From contig CM040424.1 in the NCBI GenBank assembly GCA_022702705.1, positions 142,729,165-142,793,164 on the forward strand: a DNA stretch of 64,000 nucleotides, given 5' to 3'. The number at the start of each line of letters is the position of its first letter. Position 1 is the stretch's first letter. Below the pieces are notes generated by a model. That model did not search any database and had not been told where the DNA came from. It saw only the letters and a list, made by a program, of their open reading frames with translations. The position numbers and the translations under genes were made by a program. Of the stretch, positions 1-9,811 are shown one piece after another. Origin of the DNA: Papilionanthe hookeriana x Papilionanthe teres. Lineage: Eukaryota > Streptophyta > Magnoliopsida > Asparagales > Orchidaceae.

Positions 1-39
1 AGAGGAGGATAAGAACAACTCATGCCGTTTGAAACTTCC

Positions 40-640
40 TATTCCCTGCAGTCGGCAATCTCTCCTCTGCTTCAGGCCCTAGTCATCGAAATTCCTTCCT
101 ACAAGAACTAGTAGCTAGAACTCTCTCCCTGCATGTCCCTAGCGGCAGGAACTCCTTTCTTTGCAGCCCTCTAATCGCCGGAACTCCTTCCTGTAACTAG
201 AATTTTCTACTGCAAGCCCTCCACCAGAGTCTGAGAGATTGTTGATGACTTTCCTTATGTCACCATGGACACGAAGTTTCCTAGAATTGTGTGCATGTGA
301 TTTCTATAGCAGCTAGTCAACAGCCTAGAATTCTTTTTCTAGGTTCCTCCTGCAGCATGAATTCTATGACAGTCCATAATTCTTCTCTGCATGCAGCTGA
401 CTTTCCCTGCAGGCCATTCCCCGGCTCTTCCTTTCAGCAGAAAGTGACCTACTGTACGTCTTCTCCTTGCCTTGACAGCACCCAACGGCTGTCCGCCGGG
501 CCTTCTTCTTGGGCAGCTCTTCATCTTAACCTCGGCAGCACCCAGCCGTCTTTGCCTGCTCCCTCCTTGCAGCAGAATATCCCCCCTGCCGGTTGGCAGG
601 CCCTCACCTGCCCTTCCTTGAACCATCCTCTCTTCCCATC
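40..640. repeat. CT-rich degenerate repeats with CTGCAG motifs
   Basis: Pyrimidine-rich sequence in which short blocks such as aactccttcct, ctgcagccct and ctagaa recur at irregular 40-60 bp spacing. Similar texture returns at 1590-1935 and 5940-6330. Open frames through it are low-complexity Ser/Pro/Leu and look non-coding. It may be a decayed LTR of the kind suspected at 5757-6530, but no terminus or primer site was found here. Confidence 0.4.
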
Positions 641-789
641 TCACCATCCTCTCTTCTTCTTCCCATTATATTTTTTTTCACAACTTTTAATTTGAAAATA
701 TTAGCTACATTGCGTCTAAGAAGAGGAATTTGATTTTATTCAGCATTTACCTTCTCTGTTAGGGCTTCTGTTCTTTTCTTCTGTCCAAC

Positions 790-1282
790 ATGGGAGGGGT
801 TTTATTTCTAGTTAACTTGTTCTTGCTTTCTCTAGCTTCCGTTGCATCTACTTCTCATGATTATCGGAAAGCTCTCATTAAGAGCATTCTCTTTATTGGC
901 TCAGAGATCCGGTTATCTACCAAGCAGCCGTAGGATTTTCTGGAGAGGAAACTCCGATCTTTTTGATGGAAAAGCTAATGTGTTAGATCTTGTTGGGGAT
1001 TACTATGATGCAGGGGACAATGTAAAGTTTGGGTTACCCATGGCATTCACTATTACCACGATGTCTTGGGAATATTGGAATACGGGGAGCAAATGGATGA
1101 AACTGGAGAGGTTGGGCATGCCATGAAAGCAGTGAAGTGAGCACTGACTATCTCATTAAAACTCACCCTGAACCTAATGTTCTCTATGGGAAGGATGGTG
1201 ATGGGAACGCATACCACTATTGTTGGCAGTGACCTGAGGACATGACGACGAGCCGACGGGCCTGTCGGATTGACACAAAACA
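790..1282 (+). pseudogene. GH9 endo-1,4-beta-glucanase (cellulase) N-terminal fragment, broken
   Basis: GH9 enzymes hydrolyse beta-1,4-glucan in plant cell walls. The ATG at 790 opens a hydrophobic signal-peptide-like stretch (GVLFLVNLFLLSLASVAS) followed by SHDYRKALIKSI. After a frame change the GH9 N-terminal block is clear: RSGYLPSSRRIFWRGNSD, then DLVGDYYDAGDNVKFG, which holds the conserved DAGD aspartates near 1009-1020. A second frame change leads to STDYLIKTHPEPNVLYG and CWQ-stop-PEDMTT. Three frames plus an in-frame stop are needed, and similarity ends near 1282. The C-terminal catalytic half of the family (about 480-620 residues in full) is missing. It is a dead fragment, perhaps carried here by a transposon. 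Confidence 0.8.
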
Positions 1283-1589
1283 CCACAAACTCCACGAGAA
1301 ACCAACAAGTAAGATTTCAACCAAATCTTCTATTGCTAAAGGTGTCGCTACGTCCTCAGAATCCGCAACAGTTCAACATGTCCCTACTTAGACCATTCCT
1401 AACTCGCCGGACACTACAGAGTTAGGTGGAACAAGCTGCTTGGTTCTAATTTGTTCTCCTCCAACCTAACGACCTCTCATGTCCGTCAAGGATAGTCATT
1501 CTAGGAGGATGATTTATTTATTTATTTGTTTTTAATTCTTTGTTTCAAGAAGGTGGCATTGATGATGCTTCCTCTGATCTCCTTTGCTG
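1283..1589. other. No recognisable gene
   Basis: Sequence between the GH9 fragment and the CT-rich repeats. No domain, terminus or clear repeat was recognised on either strand. Confidence 0.4.
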
Positions 1590-1935
1590 CCATAGTATTT
1601 TTTTCTGTATTAGGTCATCCTCTGCAGCTTTTTTCCTCAACTAGCCCTTCTTCGATGCTTTTCCTTCTAGTAGGCCCTTCTTCGGAGTTTTTCTCCTGGG
1701 CAGATCCTCTTTCAAAGTTTTTCTTCTACATCAGACCCTCATTCGGAGCTTTTTCTGTAGTAGGCGTTCCCTGTGGAGTTTTTTTCATGTTGCAGGCCCT
1801 CTGGAGCCTTTTTTGCTGCATCAAGTCCTACCTTCAGAACCTTTTTTCTGCAGCAGATCCTACCTTCAGAGCCTTTTCCTGCAGCAGTCCTACCTCCGGA
1901 GCTTTTCTTTTTTTTGTTTTCGCAAGCCATACCCT
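1590..1935. repeat. Degenerate tandem repeat, about 35-50 bp units, CT-rich
   Basis: Successive units share the pattern ggagctttt, then ctgcagcag, then tcctaccttcaga. The clearest copies lie at 1795-1905, where the last three units are spaced about 35 bp. Open frames on both strands here are by-products of a repeat lacking stops. Confidence 0.6.
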
Positions 1936-2099
1936 GCAGCTTTCTTTGTATATTGTCTAATTCTCTACAAACTTCCTTGTAGCATTACTCGAAGCAACCT
2001 TCTTCCTACCTACACAAACTGCAGAAATCGCACTCAAAGACAACTACAATCAATTAGAAGTATCCTAAATGCTTTTGAGGATGAAGAATTCAAGTTCTA

Positions 2100-2240
2100 C
2101 CTCACAAAATATCTTTCTCACCCATTGTTTTATGTTTCAAGTCCAAGTTGAACATGATTGACATCTACTTTTCAACTTGAGGGGGAGTGTTAGAAGTTGT
2201 TATGATTGATTTATTTTCTTTTAAATTATTTCCTATTTTA
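2100..2240 (+). mobile_element. Copia retrotransposon 3' end: pol tail, polypurine tract, start of 3' LTR
   Basis: A purine tract gagggggag (2179-2187) is followed directly by tgttagaag, the usual Copia arrangement of polypurine tract then LTR 5' end. Just upstream a frame reads SKLNMIDIY, resembling the C-terminal end of Copia polyproteins, where the frame runs into the purine tract. Only about 50 bp of LTR is seen before RTE LINE sequence starts near 2240. The AT-rich stretch after 3168, with TATAAATA near 3226, could be the rest of the LTR (inference). Confidence 0.65.
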
Positions 2241-3167
2241 TCGAACAGAAGGAGGATTGACCAAGTATTTTCCCATTACAGTTGGATTACATTAGGCTTT
2301 AAGCCCATATCTTTTTTGCTTTAGTTATGGATGCACTTACTGGACATTTACAGGAGGATGTATCTTGGTCTATGCATTTTGCTAATGATATCCTTCTTGT
2401 GTATAAAACTAGATAAAGAGTTCAAGAAAAAAATGAATTATGGAGGTCTACATTGGAGTTTAAAGACTTTTGTTTGAGTTGATCCAAATTGCATACATAG
2501 AATTTAATTTTAGTAGTAGTAGCTTTAGTGACAGAGTTGTAACTATGGACAATCAAATCATTGAAATTTATGAATGTTTTAGATATCTCGGGTCTATTAT
2601 TCAAAGTGATGATGATATAAATGGGGATGTTATTAATAGAATTCTAGTTGGATGGTTGAAATGGAGGAATGCAGCGGGCCTATTGTGTGATAGAAAATTA
2701 CCGCTTAGACTTGAAAGGAAAATTTTATAAGATGGCGGTGAGACTTGCAATGTTTTATGGTACAGAATTTTGGCTCCTAAAAGAGAAACATAAAACTAAG
2801 TTAAGTGTTTCTGAGATGAAAATGCTTAGGTGGACGAGTGGCTTGACACTTAGTGACAAAATGTGAAACGAATCTATCTGTGAAAGGGTTAGTATAGCTC
2901 CAGTGACATACAAGATTAGAGAGAGTCGTCTTAGATGGTTGGTCACATTAAAGGTTGACCATCTAATGATTCGGTTAGGAGATTAGATGTTTTAGATTAG
3001 ATTTATGTCAAGAAAGACAGATGTAGACCTAAAAAGACTTGGACATATTGTATAAAAAAAATTATCCTAATTTATTAGAGTTAAACAAAAATATGACACT
3101 CAATAGGACACAATGGAGAAAAAGGATTCATGTAGTTAACCACAGTTAGTGGCATAAAAACTTGTTA
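2240..3167 (+). mobile_element. RTE-type LINE fragment (copy 1), broken reverse transcriptase
   Basis: Homologous throughout to the better copy at 12958-14047. Readable pieces include VMDALTGHLQED, the altered active-site block FANDILLV (FADD expected), ELWRSTLEFKDFCLS, YLGSIIQSDDDINGDV, GWLKWRNAAGLLCD and MLRWTSGLTLSDKM. Order and spacing match the C-terminal half of plant RTE reverse transcriptases. The end near 3167 holds a decayed form of the 3' segment seen at 14020-14040. Several stops and frameshifts are present, and the 5' end is truncated against the Copia LTR. Asp to Asn in the catalytic motif would abolish activity. Confidence 0.8.
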
Positions 3168-4111
3168 AAATTTGTGCCCTTATTATTTTATATATCTCAT
3201 TTTCTCTTTTACACCAAGCCTACCATATAAATAATCAAAGTTTGTATTCTTCAAGTCATTTTGCATAAAAAAGTTCTTTTAAAATTTTTCTTTCCTAATT
3301 ATTAGAAAGCTTTAACTAAATTTAAATAGCTAATGGACAAGAAAAAGAATGACTATTATTGTTAAAGCCTAACATAAGAGAAGAACTCCGTTTGGAAATT
3401 GTGAGCTCTCTCTTTTCTTTTTGTTCTATGAAAAAAAGTATGGGAAAAATCATATGCATCTACTATATGTGATATATCTAATATAATATGTATAGTATGC
3501 CCTCATTTTATTACCTTTGAAAAAATTAAATTTAAAAACTACACTTTTTATATTGATTTAATTTCAAATACTTTTTAATTAATAATTAAAATTTTTTGAT
3601 TGTATAAAAACATATATTAATTTGTAATTAAGGCTACTTTAATATGTTAATTTTTTTTAGATTGCTATAATCTAAAATGCCTAAAATAATTTATCAAATT
3701 TGTTTTCCAACATAAGATTACACATTATCAACATCTGAATTTCACTGAGAAAGGATCAATGTAATGAAAAATAGTAAAAAAAATGTTATTTTTAATTATT
3801 GTACAACACCTAATCTATACAAAATGTTAAAATAATAATAATTTTAAATTATTCCATCATTATATAGAATTACCTTCTTTTTTTCTTGTTGTTAAATTCA
3901 TTAGCAAAGTTAATGAAATATATGGAAACTATAATAATGATGGATTGATTTTAGGGGTCTTTTGGTTGCGACTGAAGCCAGATTAAGGTAATATGCCTGT
4001 ATCAAGTCATTCGTGCGTAGACATCATAATTTGTGTAAGGATATTTGGGATGTGATTAGGCTTTAATAGATGTTGCTTTTTATTAACATAGCCGCTTAAA
4101 TGTAATATGGT
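3168..4111. other. AT-rich, no recognisable gene
   Basis: Long A and T runs and no open frame of interest. A TATAAATA element lies near 3226 and may belong to the split Copia LTR. Nothing else was supported. Confidence 0.4.
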
Positions 4112-4519
4112 TTGTTTTTGGGCATTGATCTTGATAAAGCCTATTATTATCTCCTACAATCTTGGAATGCTAGAGGCAGATTAACCCATCAAAATTTGAT
4201 CATTATTGATAAAAAATTTATCCAAAAATTGAGTCAATTATTTCTTGTCATTAACAATGTTGCCCATGAGGTGCCTTGGCTAGGATTCAACATTTATCAT
4301 TTAAAGACCTTAATGCCTCACTCAATATTTGAGGATGAAATTGCTGGACTAGGCGCCTTTGATATGCCAGAGGCCGAAGCACATCCATGGGAATATCTGT
4401 CCAAGATGCTTAGTGGGGTAGAACTATGTTATCACAACAGCCCAATTGGTATCTTCTCCAAATATTTCTTTCTCACATTGAAAATGCCCTTCACCTCACC
4501 AAAGAATTGGGATTTTTGA
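4112..4519 (+). CDS. Unrecognised 135-residue open frame
   Basis: An ATG-to-stop frame without low complexity, including VPWLGFNIYHLKTLMPHS and EDEIAGLGAFDMPEAEAHPW. Amino-acid composition is protein-like and richer than its AT-rich surroundings, so it could be an exon or a fragment of a captured gene or element. I recognise no family and see no flanking element. No upstream promoter or splice context stands out, so it may be chance. Confidence 0.2.
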   Translation: MFLGIDLDKAYYYLLQSWNARGRLTHQNLIIIDKKFIQKLSQLFLVINNVAHEVPWLGFNIYHLKTLMPHSIFEDEIAGLGAFDMPEAEAHPWEYLSKMLSGVELCYHNSPIGIFSKYFFLTLKMPFTSPKNWDF

Positions 4520-5756
4520 TTAGTTATTTTATTCATCATGTTCATTACATCCAAGTAGTTTTCTAAACTTAAATATATCAAAGATACTCCTTGGAAGTTG
4601 AAGCTTCAAATCATTTAATCATAAAATAGGGCTACTTGAGTATCCATAAAACCACTATTTTAGTTTAACTAGAACTTTAAATACTTTGTTAAAAACCTGA
4701 AAACTAGAAGCTTCTCTCAATGGCCCAAAATTTGGAGGAGAATTTTTGTGGACCTCCTCTCGGTTTTAGGATTCCTATGAGTTGACTTGTTATAAATACT
4801 ATAGCTATAGTTCTAGCTTTGATTCTTGAAACATCTTAAGTGTTTGAATTATTTGGGTAGGAATGTTGCGGATTACAATATGCCTGAAAGTTAAGTTAAC
4901 TTTGATAAAATGCGAGTACTAGCATTTGAGGATTTGATATTGGATAAGTGGGATTATGCACTCAGGTAGAAATGGATAAATAGAAAAATCCTGAATCCTA
5001 ATTGAATGACTGCTATTACTATAAGAAGAAAAGCTAATTCTTATTTTCCCTATTACAGACTTGATGCTAACAGTCCTCTTTTATTCCCCTCTTTATCTCC
5101 TCTGGCTGCTTCCTCTAAGCTTTTGAGTTTTATAACTTCATCTCACCTCCTTATCTTCTTGCTTGTGGCTTGATGCTTGACCATTTGCAGTTTTAGCTTC
5201 TTCTTGAATATGGCTACTACTAACCAATGAGTTCAATGAAATCAAATGAGACTCATTTATATTTCTTGTAATTAACCAATTAAACAAGTTCGAAAATAAT
5301 TTAAGCAGTTTGATGACTAATTGAACACACTTGAACATTGTAATGTTAGTTTATATATAGCTTGTTAGCATGCTTATTTTTTGTTTGACAAGTACCTTGC
5401 GAAGGAGTCCTATCTTGTAATTTTATAGATTCATAGCTTTAGCTTCCTTATATTCTACCATTTGTATCACTATTGGCTAATGTGATTACTAGTTATATGA
5501 TTCGAGAGTCTGGATGCGAGAAGTCACTAACGCGGGAGTGGGGGAATGATGCGGGAACGAGGGTTTGGATTCGGGATTTCACGAGCGCTGGAGATTTTTC
5601 GCATTCTGAAATGACTAGACCGAGCCGTTCCAGCCTTGGGAGAACCAACCACTCTTCCACGAGGGATTGGCGCCTTCTTTCCACAAAGGGACCCAATCCT
5701 AATTACCTAAGGCTTATATATGTATTTCTTTTATTTTAAGTTTTCAATTTTTTATT
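4520..5756. other. No recognised gene; one GC-richer open segment
   Basis: AT-rich DNA with a less AT-rich stretch at 5490-5700 that is open on both strands for 67-88 codons, neither strand resembling a known family. It is a sharp composition change of unknown origin. Confidence 0.3.
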
Positions 5757-6530
5757 GTGTTTATGTCAGGACAGCCGTCAGCATCTCATGTTTCCTTTAC
5801 AGAGCTGTATCTGAGGGCGAGTGGTGCTCCGATTATATCTCGTTCTGAGGTGGTGACTGTCATCCATGGGTCTCGAGTGGTGCTCTGGATGTATCTTGTC
5901 CTGAGGTGGTGTTTATCCTTCTCCAACTCCTCAACATCCCTTCCGCTTTGCTGCTATGCAGTCCTCCTCACTGCAGTCGCCCCGACAGCCACATCCCAAC
6001 CATTTTCCTGCAGTTCCTGCTCTCCCAACTGCCCCTTGCTGTTAGTCACCCAAAATGATTCCTTTTGCACAGTTGTTCCTGTTCTAGCCTCCAGAATCAT
6101 CTTTGTTGTTGTTCCATCCGCATAGGACCACCCCCTTGCCACTTCCTCTCTGCCAACCACCCAGAATCATTCCTCCTACACCCCTGCTGCTGTTCAAGCT
6201 ACCCAGAACCACCGCCTTCCCGCCTCCTTGTTGCCAGCGATCCATGATCATTCTTCTTACAACCCTGTTGTTGTGACAACTAGCAGAATCCTCCTCGCCG
6301 TTGCTATAGTCGTTCAAGAGCACCTCTAACCATTATTCCTCTGCTGTCCACAATGCCACCTCCTTTCTATGCCTGTAACATTCACCAACACCTCCCTTGA
6401 TCCATCCTAGTAGTGCATCGTGTGTTGCATCTTTTGTTATTTTTCATTTTCATGGTGTTGTTTGGAACTGCCTATTTTTCAATAATAATATTTGTTTGCT
6501 TATTGTTGTTTGGGTTAACTCCGGTATTAT
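5757..6530 (+). mobile_element. Probable decayed LTR, CT-rich with internal repeats
   Basis: It precedes an initiator-Met primer-site-like sequence and a gag relic, so a 5' LTR is expected here. The middle (5940-6330) holds imperfect repeats sharing cacccagaatcattc-like blocks, and the end is AT-rich. A clean TG...CA pair was not found, so the boundaries are approximate. Confidence 0.4.
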
Positions 6531-6543
6531 TTAGTATCAGAGC
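6531..6543 (+). promoter_or_regulatory. Primer binding site, initiator-Met tRNA type, degraded
   Basis: tagtatcagagct matches the common plant retroelement primer site tggtatcagagc except for the second base. This 12-base signal primes minus-strand synthesis in many Copia and some Gypsy elements. Its position between a CT-rich LTR-like block and a gag relic supports the call. Confidence 0.6.
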
Positions 6544-7700
6544 TAGTCTAACTCTAGTCACATCCTAGGATTTCAAGCATCCACTAATATCCAATCCCTA
6601 CATCCACAAAAGTCCTTCCATTTGTTGACTTTTCAGACTAGCCACTCAAAAAATTTCTTTTCCATCTACATCATCACTATAAACCCATTTCCACATACCC
6701 AAACCCCAACCGCACCATCGAAGTGCCAATTGTCAGAGACCTGATTAGGAGAAAATGTTATAATGTTTATGAGAAATCTACTCAGAGATATCCAAGAACT
6801 TTTCATGGAGTACTCCAAGTGCAACAAAGGCTTGCCACATTCGAGAAGAGACAATCCAGACAGGTTAGCTGTAGCCACAACAATAACTTATTAAATCATA
6901 GGAATGAAGTTAATCTCTTCCACCATGCGGATTCTAGTGATGAAAAATCACTACCCTGAAGAGTCGGCATGAAATATTAAATGAGTCTGAATCTTGAAGG
7001 TATATTTTTTATATTTTGATAACCATTAGACCCAGATGAGGTCATCAAGTGGCTCTAGACCGTGGAGTGTCTTTGAGTACTAGGGAGTCCCACCAAACAA
7101 AATGGTCAAAGTAGCTGCCAGCAAGTTAAAGAAGAGTGTTGTTTTAGTGGACAAATTTGAAGTACTTGTGCTAGCATGAAGAAAAGACAAAATCACTACC
7201 ATATTCAAAATGAAACAAGTGATGCGGTGCCCGTACCTACCACTTCATTTCTGACTGGATGTTCAGATCTTAGTTTCAATAGGGGAGAGACAACATCACC
7301 GTATAACCGCCACACCTTATAATCAGGGTTTAACATCAGATTTAGGCAGCAAGCGTACGCTAATGGGAACATCGAAGCCCATGTGTGAAGAGAAATTGAA
7401 GTGGAGAATAGGAGAAGCCAACATGTCCTCCTAAATCTTTCCCAGCCAAAAAGTGCGTCAGCTGCCACGGTTTTGGGCGCGATGCAGCAAATTGCACAAA
7501 CAAGGATACAATCTATTTCACAGAGCATGGAATTGTTGAAGAAATATGTAATGACACAGTAGACACTGAAAAAATTGATGACACATGAGTGCCAGATTCC
7601 AATTGATGAGGGAGAAGCACATAGTTCAAGCTGAGCCCTTGAGAGACTCCAATAGAAGCAGTATTGGTGGTCCAAGATGATCCTAAGTCCGACGAACCGA
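6544..7700 (+). pseudogene. Decayed LTR-retrotransposon gag region with zinc knuckle
   Basis: At 7451-7495 the plus strand reads KCVSCHGFGRDAANC, the CX2CX4HX4C gag zinc-knuckle pattern with Arg (cgc, 7478-7480) in place of the zinc-binding His. An open stretch at 6723-6959 may be part of the capsid region (inference). Frames are broken repeatedly, and no protease, integrase or reverse transcriptase follows, so the element is truncated or eroded. The knuckle spacing and the upstream primer site are the main evidence. Confidence 0.55.
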
Positions 7701-9338
7701 CACGTGGGAATTAGATTGCAAAAAGTAACTTCTCATTATAAAAATTTCTAGAAGATAACAAGAAAACAATTCTCTAATTAGAACTGTGATGACGGTCTAA
7801 AATGTAATACATGGAGAAAGTTGTCCCAAACAGATGCGTAACCTGAATCTGTGATTAGTTCTTCTCCGAATCAAAGCTTTAATGTCTTCTTTCCAATCTT
7901 TTCCAGAGTTGCTTCTGGTGCAATGCCACATGACATCATAGTAGCTTATTTTTAACTTTCAAGCAAAGAAATTTACATGATGGACCGTACATTTGAAACT
8001 TTATATATTAATTGAAAATAAACTCTCTTTCTTGCTTGAAATACGTAGTTTGTATTAAAATTTAAAATAACCTTAAGTGGTTGGGTATTAAGGAAATACC
8101 AAATCACGAACAACCAAATTGTTATCAACCAAGCTGTATGAGTGGGACTCAACACTTGAAATGGAGATATTAGAAGTTTGAAGAAATCCTGTTGTCGAGG
8201 AATCTAGATTTCCTTGAAGATTCAAGATATTGATGTGTGGTATAAAAAACAAATATATCTTATAATTGGTGCCGATGTTATTTTTCTTTGTTAATTGGAT
8301 TCAGATTTTTTTTTTTACTCGTATTTTATCTGTGTTGAATTAGTTTTATGCTTATATTAATCCATATGTGGTTTCTTTCGTGGACATGCCCTTGAAATTT
8401 CCGTCTAAAGCGTTCATTGTCTTCCTTTTCTGTTTTGCATTTTACTTTAAGCTTTCCTGGCTGCCATACATCAAATTTGGCATCAAAACTACAGCAAACC
8501 TAGCTCTTCACTTGAGATCATTTGCTCCATTTAGCAAATTTGTCATTTATGATGAACAAAAAGGATCACTTTCTTCCTTTTAGATGATTATTGATGTACA
8601 ATGATTTAGGGTACTCGCCGCCATTAATGCAATTTACGTTGAAGTAGGGTGCGAAAGTCACAATCTGCAGGTTACCAACTGCAATTTTACTGAAGATGAA
8701 TCATCCATCTTTAATGCATAAGTGACAAACATGCTTCTTTTTATTCCAAACAATAGAATAATAATCGACAAAATATAAAATCTCACCAAAAAGAAAAAAA
8801 AGAACAAAAATAAAATTTCAGCCACACCTGCACACATACAACTATCACTAAAAAGTTGATAATAGCATAAACAAGGATAAACTAACTCAATAGAAGATTC
8901 AAGCCTCACGTTGGTGTTAAGGAAACTCGCTCCCCGTAAGTAATCTTCAAGACTTCTAAAGTGCCTAAAGAATCCACTTCTAATTGTGCGCACAAGTATG
9001 CGTTTAAAATTTTATCAATTATAATACACGTTGAATTTCTTTTTGCAGCATGAATCATGTTTGTTTTTGATATTCCATGTTATCTTCTGTATTTTTCGTG
9101 TGAAATTTTAGATTTTGACCGCTATTACATTATTTTTGAAATAAATTAAGCAAGTTTGATGTTTTTTTTTTTTTTTTTTTTTTTTGGGCATTATAGTGGG
9201 AATTCGGTGACATGTGAATTATTGTCTTTTATATATTTCATTGTACATCTTATCCAAAGATTATATTAGCAAATCTTAGACCCTAAGCTGTTACATCATT
9301 TAGGTTACCCATACCATCTTTTGAATCCCACCCTCCCT
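7701..9338. other. No recognisable gene
   Basis: Low-complexity AT-rich DNA with small open frames that match nothing I know. A long T run occupies about 9163-9185. Confidence 0.4.
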
Positions 9339-9570
9339 TTCATTACTTCTAGCTATCCGATCCTGATTGGTTATGCCAATAGGGTGAAGCCACTGGCATT
9401 TCCATACTTGAGATTTGTTACTAGATCCCCCTCCTCAGCCAAGGCCTCCCGTTCATTACTTCTAGCTGCTTAGGCCTATCCAATCCTGATTGGTTATGCC
9501 AATGGAGGGAACCCACTGGCTTTTCCATACTTGAGATTTGTTACTAGATCCCCCTCCTCAGCCAAGGCCC
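9339..9570. repeat. Tandem duplication, 113 bp period, two copies
   Basis: Copy 1 is 9339-9451 and copy 2 is 9452-9570. Both run from ttcattacttctagct, through gatcctgattggttatgcc, to cctcctcagccaaggcc, with small indels. Two copies only, and no coding content. Confidence 0.9.
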
Positions 9571-9633
9571 AGTGCCCCCCCTTCGAACATCACAGATCAA
9601 TGTACAAGTCTTATCATTTCATTGTTATTTTTT

Positions 9634-9811
9634 GGGGCATTTAAATACATGCCACCCAATATATTTACATATGTAACACCCAAATCTTGACTTTTAAAAC
9701 ACGAATTACACATTTTTATGCATGGGTAAGGTGACATATATGTTAAAATTGAAGTTTAGGTATTAGATATGTAAATACATAAAAATTGAGTGTTTTGTAT
9801 GTAAATTTTCC
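9634..9811. mobile_element. MITE-like repeat, copy 1, with imperfect terminal inverted repeats
   Basis: The left end ggggcatttaaatacatgcc and the complement of the right end (ggaaaatttacatacaaaac) match at about 21 of 29 positions over the full termini. The interior shares motifs with 17320-17530 and 21160-21255. Length near 180 bp, AT-richness and multiple copies fit a miniature inverted-repeat element. No target-site duplication was established. Confidence 0.55.

Noticed and set aside
5954..6323. Antisense ORFs in the CT-rich block
   Set aside because: Open because the repeats lack stops; sequence is low complexity.
7205..7675. 156-codon minus-strand ORF
   Set aside because: It is antisense to the gag relic that carries the zinc knuckle, and matches nothing on its own.
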